From: Phil1 sp963643205
GTDB lineage: Bacteria > Bacillota > Clostridia > Christensenellales > CAG-138
Length of the DNA stretch: 45,710 nt
NCBI GenBank assembly: GCA_963643205.1
Contig: CAVIJJ010000014.1
Span: forward strand, 1 to 45,710
Reading direction: 5' to 3'
A model generated the notes under the pieces. It saw only the letters and a list, made by a program, of their open reading frames with translations, made no database searches and was not told the DNA's origin. The first letter of the stretch is position 1, and each line of letters opens with the position of its first letter. Both the position numbers and the translations under genes were made by a program. Below are positions 17,445 through 24,587 of this stretch, one piece after another.

Positions 17445-17822
17445 TTATTTCTCCTCTGCGCAAAGGGCCTCGTAATCGGCGGCGGAAAGCAGATCCTCGG
17501 TCTCGCTTACGTTTTCAACCTTTATTATCCAGGCGCCGTAAGGATCGCTGTTCAAAAGCTCGGGAGAATCCATAAGCTCCTCATTAACGGCGCAGACGGT
17601 GCCGGAAACGGGGCTTACCAGGTCGCTTACGGCCTTAACGGACTCAACGTCGCCAAAGGCTTCGCCGGCGGTTACTTCGTCACCCTCGGCGGGAAGGTTA
17701 ATGAAAACAACGTCGCCAAGCGCGTGCTGAGCAAAATCGGAAATACCGACAACGTAAACGCCGTCTTCCTGCTTGGTCCATTCGTGGGAATTGCTGTAAT
17801 TGAGTTCGGTGGGGAAATTCAT
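17445..17822 (-). CDS. gcvH: Glycine cleavage H protein
   Basis: 125-residue lipoyl carrier protein. The lipoyl acceptor is Lys63 in DVESVKAVSDLVSPVSG, and the following SGTVCAVNEELMDSPELLN is a conserved H-protein segment. Carries the aminomethyl group between P and T proteins and is reoxidised by LpdA. Begins 86 bases after the gcvT-SHMT fusion with GGAGG before its ATG; a hairpin occupies this gap. Confidence 0.96.
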   Translation of the reverse strand: MNFPTELNYSNSHEWTKQEDGVYVVGISDFAQHALGDVVFINLPAEGDEVTAGEAFGDVESVKAVSDLVSPVSGTVCAVNEELMDSPELLNSDPYGAWIIKVENVSETEDLLSAADYEALCAEEK

Positions 17823-17863
17823 TGTAAATACCTCCGTTATAGTTATGTTTATTTGTTGTGATT

Positions 17864-17892
17864 CGCCCGCGCGGATTGCTTCCGCGCAGGCG
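17864..17892 (-). other. Hairpin between the GcvT-SHMT gene and gcvH
   Basis: Twelve-base arms CGCCCGCGCGGA and TCCGCGCAGGCG with one mismatch and a 5-base loop. No T run follows in the direction of transcription, so it is not an ordinary terminator. It may be a processing or stability element that sets the ratio of the fusion protein to the H and P proteins, which is inference. Confidence 0.5.
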
Positions 17893-17908
17893 TTTTTCGT
17901 TTGTTGAA

Positions 17909-20557
17909 TCAGAAGCCTATGCGGGCCTCGAAGCCCTCAAGAGCCTCGGCGAACTGAGCGTCGTCAAAGCAGTAAAGCTGCCTGGTGTAGCCGCTGCGCA
18001 GCTTAGCCACATCCTCGCCTACGTCCTTGCCGCGCAGTACGCAGTCCGCTATAAGCTTGGCAAGAGCGGTGAACTCTTCCTTGCCGAAGCCGAAGCGGGT
18101 CATTTCGCTTACGCCCATGCGCAGCGCGCCGGAGGCGGTAAAGCCTTCCTCGTCGGGAGTGGCCTGGTAGTTCACTATTATGTTGTTCTCCTCAAGCCTG
18201 TTCGCAACCTCGGGGCCGGTGCCGTAGCCCACGGAAACTATAACCTGATGGGTTTCGGTGTAGTCTATCGCGGGGTCGCCCATAACGTTGAGCCCCTCGG
18301 CCTTGAGCGCCTTGGCGAAGTGCTTGGCGTTCTCGATTATGGCCTTCTGGTAAGCGTCCTTAAACGTGTTCATTTCATAAGCGGCCATCAGCAGACCAAG
18401 CTGGGTGCCGAGATGGTGGTTGGAAACGCTGCCCGGGAACACGCGGCTCTCTATGGTTTCCCACAGGCCGTACTTAAGCTCATCCTTTTTGTAGTTAACG
18501 CCTATAACGCCGCGCTGCGGGCCAAAGAACGTTTTATGGGTGGAGCCGGTAACAATCTCCGCGCCCTCTTCAAACGGCTTCTGGAAATGCTCGCCCACAA
18601 GGCCCATGACGTGCGCCATGTCGTACATTATGGTGGTGGGTATGCCCTGCTCGTCCACGAAGCGGCGGATTTCGCTTACGGGCTCCTTGTGCAGAACCAT
18701 GCTCTTGCCGAATATGATGAACTCGGGCTTGTACTCGTCTATAAGCTTTTTGGTTTCCTCAACGTCTATCTTATAAACATTGTCCTTGCATACGGGGAAG
18801 TTTACAACCGCGTTGCGCTCGGTAACGGGGTCTACCGCGATGTAATCATGCAGCGCGCCCATGGGCTGAGCGGAAAGGTGGCCGCCCTTTATTATGTGGT
18901 TATTCATAACGTAACCCAGGCGCTTGGGGGTATGCTTGCGGTCAAGCCTGTTCTTCCAGTCCATAAGGGCGGAGAACACGGCCATGTTGCTCATCTGGCC
19001 GCTGAGTACGCGGGTTTCAACCTCCGCGCAGCCCAGATACTGCTTCATCTGCTCAACAAGCAGCTGCTCAACCTCGTCTATAAAGCCGGTGCCCTGATAA
19101 TAGAATATATCCTTGTCGTAGAAGGACTTTATCTTCTTATGCTCGGCGTAGCGGCAGCTGGGGTCGGACGCGCAAAGCATCTGCACGGCGCGGCTGGGGG
19201 TATTTTCGGAAGGAATAAGGTTTACGCACTGCTTCTGGCGCCACTCGTGGTTTTCCTCGGCGCGCTTTATAAGCTCAAGCGCTTTCTTGGCGCGGTCCGC
19301 GCCGCAGGAGCACTGCTCCTCTTCCTCGGGCTTATAAAGTATGGGCCTTGCGAACGGGGGAGCGTCCACGCGCATATGGTAGGGAGGTATAACGGCCTTA
19401 AGCCTCTTGCCGCGGATGTCAACCTCAACAAAGTCGTTTTCAAGCACGGTGGAGTCAATGTAGCAAAGGCCTATGGCGCGCTTTGCGGTCTGATCGGATA
19501 TAACGGTCTTAAGGCCCTCGCCCTCGGCCACGTAGTAAGGCACCATGGTTCCGCTGGTAACCCAGCCTATGTGCTTGCCGTCCTTGTATATTTCCATGCC
19601 GGCGCGCATTACGCCCCTGTCTATAAGGGCTACCGCCTGTATGCGCTTGGGCAGCATTGAATTGTCGCTGAAGTCGCGGTTCATTATGCGCTTATAGGCT
19701 TCATACTGCTTGGCAAGCGCCTCGCGGCCTATGTAGTCGCCCTTCTGCTCGGAAAAGCTTACGGCGAAGCGGGCAAGAGATACGGAGAATATGGGCATGG
19801 GCTTGCCGCTGGGGTCAACGCCCATCTCGTGACCGTAAAGGGGCAGAGCCGCCTCAAGGCGAAGCGTGTCGCGCGCGCCCAGGCCCGCGGGCTTTGCGCC
19901 AAGCTCAATCAGCCTGTTCCAAAGCCACTCAGCGTCCTCGCTTTTTACGTATACTTCGTAGCCGAGAGGCTCGCCGGTGTAGCCGGTCTTTGCGACCTTT
20001 GCCTCGTGACCTTCAAGCATAAGGCTGTTGAGCGCGTTCTTCATGGGCTCGGTAACGGCCTCGCCGCCGGAAAGAACCATCATAAGCTCCTTGCTCTTGG
20101 GGCCCTGCACGGCTATCGCCGCCCAGTCGGCGGAAATATCGGTCATGGTGCAGTTGTAGTTGCCTATTATTTTATTAAGGTGCGCCTTGTCCTTTTCGGT
20201 ATTGGCGGCGTTTACAACCAGCAGGAAGCGGTCCTCCTCGTAGCGGTAAAGGTAAGCGTCGTCTATCGCGCTGCCGTCCTCGGCGGGTATAATGCAGTAC
20301 TGCGCCTTGTTCAGGTCAAGACCCGCAACGTTGCTTGTTACAACGTGCTGCAAAAACTCAAGCCTTTCGGGGCCTTCTATAAGCAGCCTGCCCATGTGGG
20401 AAACATCAAAAAGGCTGCAGGCGTGGCGGGTATAAAGGTGCTCCGCCACTATTCCGCTGGGGTACTGCACGGGCATTTCCCACCCGCCAAAGTCCACCAT
20501 GCTCGCGCCCGCGGCTACATGCACCGCGTAAAGCTGGGTTCTTTTCAATTCGCTCAT
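17909..20557 (-). CDS. GcvT-SHMT fusion: aminomethyltransferase + serine hydroxymethyltransferase
   Basis: One 882-residue frame with two complete enzymes. Residues 1 to about 400 are the glycine cleavage T protein (VDFGGWEMPVQY, FDVSHMGRLLIEG, VVNAANTEKD, KTGYTGEPLGYEVYV, LGARDTLRLEAALPLYGHE). A charged, Cys-containing linker follows at roughly 400-425. The rest is a SHMT-family domain with PLP Lys675 in STHKTFFGPQRG, the PLP-binding YDMAHVMGLV, LSGQMSNMAVF and VFPGSVSNHHLGTQ. GcvT makes 5,10-methylene-THF from aminomethyl-H; SHMT uses it with a second glycine to make serine, so folate could pass within one protein. The start at 20557 has GGAGG nearby; the 23 codons upstream lie in leader sequence. 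The SHMT half is divergent from the E. coli type. Confidence 0.93.
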   Translation of the reverse strand: MSELKRTQLYAVHVAAGASMVDFGGWEMPVQYPSGIVAEHLYTRHACSLFDVSHMGRLLIEGPERLEFLQHVVTSNVAGLDLNKAQYCIIPAEDGSAIDDAYLYRYEEDRFLLVVNAANTEKDKAHLNKIIGNYNCTMTDISADWAAIAVQGPKSKELMMVLSGGEAVTEPMKNALNSLMLEGHEAKVAKTGYTGEPLGYEVYVKSEDAEWLWNRLIELGAKPAGLGARDTLRLEAALPLYGHEMGVDPSGKPMPIFSVSLARFAVSFSEQKGDYIGREALAKQYEAYKRIMNRDFSDNSMLPKRIQAVALIDRGVMRAGMEIYKDGKHIGWVTSGTMVPYYVAEGEGLKTVISDQTAKRAIGLCYIDSTVLENDFVEVDIRGKRLKAVIPPYHMRVDAPPFARPILYKPEEEEQCSCGADRAKKALELIKRAEENHEWRQKQCVNLIPSENTPSRAVQMLCASDPSCRYAEHKKIKSFYDKDIFYYQGTGFIDEVEQLLVEQMKQYLGCAEVETRVLSGQMSNMAVFSALMDWKNRLDRKHTPKRLGYVMNNHIIKGGHLSAQPMGALHDYIAVDPVTERNAVVNFPVCKDNVYKIDVEETKKLIDEYKPEFIIFGKSMVLHKEPVSEIRRFVDEQGIPTTIMYDMAHVMGLVGEHFQKPFEEGAEIVTGSTHKTFFGPQRGVIGVNYKKDELKYGLWETIESRVFPGSVSNHHLGTQLGLLMAAYEMNTFKDAYQKAIIENAKHFAKALKAEGLNVMGDPAIDYTETHQVIVSVGYGTGPEVANRLEENNIIVNYQATPDEEGFTASGALRMGVSEMTRFGFGKEEFTALAKLIADCVLRGKDVGEDVAKLRSGYTRQLYCFDDAQFAEALEGFEARIGF

Positions 20558-20616
20558 TGGTTTCCTCCTCGTTTTTGATAGGTAAAATGATTTGGGGAAC
20601 GTGCTTTTTAGATATG

Positions 20617-20655
20617 AAAAAAGCACAAACTTCCCCGCTTAGGGAAAATTTGTGC
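20617..20655 (-). terminator. Riboswitch expression-platform terminator
   Basis: In the - direction GCACAAATTTTCCC pairs with GGGGAAGTTTGTGC (hairpin 20655-20623), followed by TTTTTT (20622-20617). It sits between the second glycine aptamer and the start codon. Glycine binding presumably prevents its formation and turns the operon on, as known for tandem glycine riboswitches of gcv operons. Confidence 0.85.
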
Positions 20656-20657
20656 CT

Positions 20658-20850
20658 CCGTTTTTGCCTGAGAGATTCCTTCCCGGCCCTGCCGGCAAGT
20701 TGCACCTTCGGTGTGAAATGGCTTTCACTTTTCCGGAGTATCGTCGCGCGCCGGTCCCTTTTGCCTGAGAGCTTCTGCATCCCCTTCGGCGCCGCCGCGT
20801 AGGTATAAGCCTGCGGGCGATCTCTCCCGGTGCGGTCATCCGATGATATG
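20658..20850 (-). promoter_or_regulatory. Tandem glycine riboswitch
   Basis: Two glycine aptamers in series on the - strand. The first has CGGGAGAGATCGCCC, GCCGAAGGGG and closes with CTCTCAGGCAAAAGG (near 20772-20758). The second has CACCGAAGGTGCAA and closes with ATCTCTCAGGCAAAAA (near 20676-20661). The two CTCTCAGGCAAAA segments are the family hallmark. Position directly before the GcvT-SHMT gene fits the classical role of inducing glycine cleavage when glycine is plentiful. Confidence 0.95.
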
Positions 20851-20894
20851 CTGTTTTGCATAACTTGAGCAGACATCCTTCATCTGCGTTGATT

Positions 20895-20924
20895 ATGATA
20901 TCACAACCCTTTTAATGCAGTCAA
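20895..20924 (-). promoter_or_regulatory. Promoter of the glycine operon
   Basis: On the - strand: -35 TTGACT (20924-20919), 18-base spacer, -10 TATCAT (20900-20895). Transcription would start about 40 bases before the first aptamer. Confidence 0.65.
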
Positions 20925-20981
20925 GAAAAAACAGCTCCTGTTCGGCGCGCGAAATGCCGCCCAATTTTGTTCGCCGCAAGC

Positions 20982-21009
20982 AAAAAGCCGGGGCGCGCGG
21001 CTCCGGCTT
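20982..21009 (-). terminator. Terminator of ftsH
   Basis: AAGCCGG (20985-20991) pairs with CCGGCTT (21003-21009) with further GC pairing inside, followed in the - direction by a run of five T (20986-20982). It lies just after the ftsH stop at 21034. Confidence 0.8.
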
Positions 21010-21033
21010 ATGTGTGTTCATTAAACAGGTTTT

Positions 21034-22878
21034 TTACTCCGATACGGTATTCTCCTGCTTATTGAGTATTTCCATGAACTCTTCGCCCGTAATGGTTTCT
21101 TTCTCAAGCAGGTAGTCCGCAAGCGCGTCCATAATGGCGCGGTTTTCTTTTATTATGCTCTCCGCCTTCTTATAGGCATCGCTTATCATGGTCACAACCT
21201 CGCGGTCTATCTTGGCTGCGGTTTCTGCGGAGCAGGCAAGACTCGCGTCGCCGCCCAGGTATTGGTTGCCAACCGTTTCAAGCGCCACCATGCCGAAGTT
21301 ATCGCTCATGCCGTAGCGGGTTATCATGGCGCGGGCAAGCTTTGTGGCCTGCTCAATGTCGTTTGAGGCGCCGGTTGTTATGGAACCGAACACAACGGCC
21401 TCCGCCGCGCGCCCGCCGGTAAGGGTGGCAAGCTTGTTAAGAGCCTCCTCCTTGCTCATCAGCAGCTTTTCGCCGGCTTCAACCTGCATGGTGTATCCGA
21501 GCGCGCCGCTTGTGCGGGGAACTATGGTTATCTTGTGCACGGGGGCGGAGTTGGTCTGCTTTGCGGCAACAAGCGCGTGGCCGATTTCGTGATAGGCTAC
21601 TATGCGCTTTTCATCGGGGGATATAACCGCGTTCTTGCGCTGATAGCCGGCTATAACAACCTCAACGCTCTCCTCCAGATCCTCCTGCGTTACGGTATCG
21701 CGCCCAAGCCTTACCGCGCGAAGGGCGGCCTCGTTTATAATGTTGGCAAGCTCTGCGCCGCTTGCTCCGCTTGTGGCGCGGGCTATAACGTCAAAGTCTA
21801 TGTCTCCTGAAAGCCTTACGTCCTTGGCGTGTACCTTCAGTATGGCTATTCTGCCGTTAAGGTCGGGCAGCTCAACCGGTATGCGCCTGTCAAAGCGGCC
21901 GGGGCGCAGAAGTGCCGGGTCAAGCGAATCGGGCCTGTTCGTAGCGGCCAGGATAACAACGCCCTTCTGTGGGTCAAATCCGTCCATCTCGGTAAGCAGC
22001 TGGTTCAGCGTCTGCTCGCGCTCGTCGTTTGAGCCAAGGCCGGAATCGCGCTTTTTGCCGATTGTATCAATTTCGTCTATGAATACTATGCAGGGAGCTT
22101 TCTCGTTCGCCTGCTTGAAAAGATCCCTAACCTTCGCGGCGCCCATGCCCACGAACATCTCAACGAATTCCGAACCGGATATTGAGAAGAAGGGAACCTT
22201 GGCCTCGCCGGCAACGGCCTTGGCCAGCAGCGTTTTGCCCGTGCCCGGAGGGCCTACTAGCAGCGCGCCCTTGGGCAGCTTGGCTCCAATGGAAGCGTAC
22301 TTGGCCGGCTCATGTAAAAAGTTGACTATCTCCTGAAGCGCTTCCTTCGCCTCGTCCTCGCCCGCTACATCGGCAAATGTTATGCCCGTCTGCGCCTCAA
22401 CGTAAACCTTGGCGTTGGACTTGCCGAAGCTCATCGCGTTGCCCATGGCACCGCCGCCCATGCGCTTCATCAAAAGCCTGCCCAGGAAGCTGAATAACAG
22501 TATGGGCAGCACCCACGATACCAGTATCGTAACAATGGGGGAGGACTGCGTGGGGATGGAGGATTCAAACTTTACGTTTGCGTTTTGCAGCTTTTCAATC
22601 AGTGTGTCGTCCGGCCATATACCGGTTTGGTAATAATAAAGCCGCCCGTCGTTTCCGCGCGCGCTGAATGTTATTGTGCTTGCGCCGGTGTCCCGCGCAA
22701 CCTCGACTATCTGTCCCGCCTCCAGCATGTTCAAAAAGTCGCTGTAGCTTACTTCGGTCACCCGGTTTTCAAACAGCAGCGGGAAAACAAAAATGTTCAG
22801 CAGAAGCAGCGCGACAAGCGCGATCATGCAATAGTATATCAACGGTTTTCTAGGGGGCTCGTGTTCTTTAACGCTCAC
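21034..22878 (-). CDS. ftsH: ATP-dependent zinc metalloprotease FtsH
   Basis: About 614 residues. N-terminal cytoplasmic tail, transmembrane helix (MIALVALLLLNIFVFPLLF), extracytoplasmic FtsH_ext domain, second transmembrane helix (IVTILVSWVLPILLFSFLG), AAA+ domain with Walker A GPPGTGKT (Lys215), Walker B IVFIDEID and the second region of homology LRPGRFDRR, then the protease domain with zinc motif HEIGH (from His430) and the third ligand in the SNDIEQAT region. Membrane-anchored quality-control protease. A GTG start at 22878 is chosen because AAAGGAGA precedes it by eight bases; an upstream ATG at 22944 has no such site and lies in the promoter area. Monocistronic. Confidence 0.95.
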   Translation of the reverse strand: MSVKEHEPPRKPLIYYCMIALVALLLLNIFVFPLLFENRVTEVSYSDFLNMLEAGQIVEVARDTGASTITFSARGNDGRLYYYQTGIWPDDTLIEKLQNANVKFESSIPTQSSPIVTILVSWVLPILLFSFLGRLLMKRMGGGAMGNAMSFGKSNAKVYVEAQTGITFADVAGEDEAKEALQEIVNFLHEPAKYASIGAKLPKGALLVGPPGTGKTLLAKAVAGEAKVPFFSISGSEFVEMFVGMGAAKVRDLFKQANEKAPCIVFIDEIDTIGKKRDSGLGSNDEREQTLNQLLTEMDGFDPQKGVVILAATNRPDSLDPALLRPGRFDRRIPVELPDLNGRIAILKVHAKDVRLSGDIDFDVIARATSGASGAELANIINEAALRAVRLGRDTVTQEDLEESVEVVIAGYQRKNAVISPDEKRIVAYHEIGHALVAAKQTNSAPVHKITIVPRTSGALGYTMQVEAGEKLLMSKEEALNKLATLTGGRAAEAVVFGSITTGASNDIEQATKLARAMITRYGMSDNFGMVALETVGNQYLGGDASLACSAETAAKIDREVVTMISDAYKKAESIIKENRAIMDALADYLLEKETITGEEFMEILNKQENTVSE

Positions 22879-22921
22879 GGTATGTCTCCTTTCAAAATGT
22901 AAATCTGATTTTACTATACGC

Positions 22922-22964
22922 ATTATAGATGATGCCCGTATCATAAAAAAGACGCCACGGGCAT
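22922..22964 (-). promoter_or_regulatory. Likely ftsH promoter with flanking inverted repeat
   Basis: A -10 TATAAT on the - strand (22927-22922) lies 44 bases before the GTG start, with only a poor T-rich -35. An 8-base inverted repeat ATGCCCGT/ACGGGCAT (22932-22939 and 22957-22964) brackets the -35 position, which could be an operator for a stress regulator. The repeat is seen; its role is a guess. Confidence 0.4.
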
Positions 22965-23054
22965 ATAATTGTGAAAAATCTGCTTATGGGTTGTCACAAA
23001 CGCGGAATAGGGCTTTTTCCAGGCGATTTTAAGCCCCTTGAAAGCGTAGAATTG

Positions 23055-23083
23055 TTGACAATATCGGCTCTCTGGCGTAAAAT
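23055..23083 (+). promoter_or_regulatory. Strong promoter of the CoA-transferase/thiolase operon
   Basis: Consensus -35 TTGACA (23055-23060), 17-base spacer, -10 TAAAAT (23078-23083). The leader of about 80 bases contains a small hairpin CCCAT-AGTT-ATGGG (23110-23123) followed six bases on by seven T (23130-23136), a weak attenuator-like arrangement. Confidence 0.85.
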
Positions 23084-23171
23084 TACCTTAACGGGATTAT
23101 GCGCATGACCCCATAGTTATGGGCTAAGCTTTTTTTGCGGCCCAAAATATCAACATTAAACGGAGGATTCT

Positions 23172-23861
23172 ATGAAAAACAAGATCATCACTGCGCAGCA
23201 GGCTGTCGATCTCATCCCCGACGGCGCTACCATAATGATGGGTGGCTTCGTGGGCTGCGGCAGCGCGCTCTCAATCATCGATGCCCTTTCAAAGAGCAAT
23301 AAGGGCCACTTCCATACTATTCACAACGATTCATCCAAGCTGAACGGACCCGATGGTGATGAGTATTACAGCTGGGCAAAAATGATTCACAACGGCCAGA
23401 TTGAAGGCTATATCGGAAGCCATCTCGGCACCAACCCCGAAGCCGTTGAAAAGTGGGCCAAGGGCGAGCTGAAGGTTGACCTGGTTCCCCAGGGAAGTCT
23501 TGCTGAAATGATTCGTGCCGGCGGCGCAGGCCTCGGCGGCGTTATCACTCCCACCGGCGTGGGCACTCTGGTTGAGGACAGCCCCCTGGTACGCGGCAAG
23601 GTAAATTACGACGGTAAGGATTACCTGGTAATGAAGCCCCTGCATGCCGATGTAGCGCTGATCGGTGCTTACAAGGTAGACAAGGCCGGCAATGTTTGGT
23701 ATAAGGGCAGCGCGCAGAACTTCAACCGCGTTATGGCCACCGCAGCCGATCTGGTAATAGTGGAAGCCGAAGAGCTTGTCGAAGTCGGCGAAATCGAGCC
23801 CGAAAACGTTGCAACTCCGGGCATTCTGGTCAACTATATCGTAGTCAGGGAGGGCAAATAA
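23172..23861 (+). CDS. 3-oxoacid/acetoacetate CoA-transferase, subunit A
   Basis: 229 residues, alpha subunit of a family I CoA-transferase (AtoD/CtfA/ScoA group). It has the early glycine-rich motif MMGGFVGCG, SHLGTNPE, VPQGSLAEMIRAGGAGLGG and the terminal IVVREGK. With subunit B it moves CoA between acetoacetyl-CoA and acetate, butyrate or similar acids. CGGAGGA precedes the ATG. Codon use (ATC, CGT, CTG, AAG) differs from neighbouring genes in the way expected of very highly expressed genes. Acyl specificity cannot be read from the sequence. Confidence 0.93.
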   Translation: MKNKIITAQQAVDLIPDGATIMMGGFVGCGSALSIIDALSKSNKGHFHTIHNDSSKLNGPDGDEYYSWAKMIHNGQIEGYIGSHLGTNPEAVEKWAKGELKVDLVPQGSLAEMIRAGGAGLGGVITPTGVGTLVEDSPLVRGKVNYDGKDYLVMKPLHADVALIGAYKVDKAGNVWYKGSAQNFNRVMATAADLVIVEAEELVEVGEIEPENVATPGILVNYIVVREGK

Positions 23862-23862
23862 A

Positions 23863-24540
23863 ATGGAGAAGAGCTTAATCAAACCCTTTATAGCCAGGCG
23901 CGTCGCGCAGGAATTCACCGATGGCATGGTCGTTAATCTTGGTATAGGCCTGCCGGTTCTGTGCACCAACTATCTGCCCGAAGGCATCACCGTTACCGTA
24001 CACAGCGAGCTTGGCATAGTAGGCCAGGGCCCCGCTCCCGATGCGGAACATGCCGATCCTATGCACGTTGTTGACGCGGGCGGCAACGCCAGCTCCATAA
24101 TCGTCGGCGGTGCGTTCACCGATTCTTCCGATTCTTTCGCCCTCATTCGCGGCGGCCATGTGGACGCTGTTGTTCTCGGCGGTCTTGAGGTTGATGAGGA
24201 AGGCAGCCTTGCCAACTGGATCATCCCCGGCAAGAAGATGCCCGGCATGGGCGGCGCCATGGACCTGCTGGTCGGTGCCAAGAAGGTTATAGTTGCCATG
24301 GAGCATACCGCCAAGGGCAACCCCAAGATCCTTAAGAAGTGCCGTCTGCCCTACACCGCGGTTAACTGCGTAAACATGATCGTTACCGAGATGGGCGTTA
24401 TGAACGTTACCGATAAGGGCCTTGAGCTTGTAGAGTACAACCCCGAGTTCACCCTGGAGCAGATTCAGGCCGCTACCGAGGCTCAGCTTATAATCAGCCC
24501 CGAGCTTAAGAAAATGGACATGACCGGTTTTGAGGCGTAA
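23863..24540 (+). CDS. 3-oxoacid/acetoacetate CoA-transferase, subunit B
   Basis: 225 residues, beta subunit, one base after the subunit A stop with AGGGAGGG inside the end of the previous gene. The catalytic glutamate is Glu49 in VHSELGIVGQGP, which forms the CoA thioester intermediate. Other family marks are VNLGIGLPVL, FALIRGGHVDAVVLGGLEVD and GAMDLLVGAKKVIVAMEH. It has the same high-expression codon pattern as subunit A. Confidence 0.94.
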   Translation: MEKSLIKPFIARRVAQEFTDGMVVNLGIGLPVLCTNYLPEGITVTVHSELGIVGQGPAPDAEHADPMHVVDAGGNASSIIVGGAFTDSSDSFALIRGGHVDAVVLGGLEVDEEGSLANWIIPGKKMPGMGGAMDLLVGAKKVIVAMEHTAKGNPKILKKCRLPYTAVNCVNMIVTEMGVMNVTDKGLELVEYNPEFTLEQIQAATEAQLIISPELKKMDMTGFEA

Positions 24541-24587
24541 TAACCCCATTAACCGCTCGAAATAAAAAATACTAAAGGAGAAATACA

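Noticed and set aside
17858..19660. A 600-codon open frame on the + strand opposite the GcvT-SHMT gene
   Set aside because: It mirrors codon positions of the minus-strand gene (high GC at third positions leaves the antisense frame open), has no ribosome binding site, and its translation has no recognisable domain. The same applies to long antisense frames at 5046-6095, 12274-13488, 15046-16218 and 24549-25634.
23110..23136. Intrinsic terminator/attenuator in the CoA-transferase leader
   Set aside because: The stem is only five or six base pairs and the T run begins six bases after it; too weak to list as a terminator, mentioned only with the promoter.
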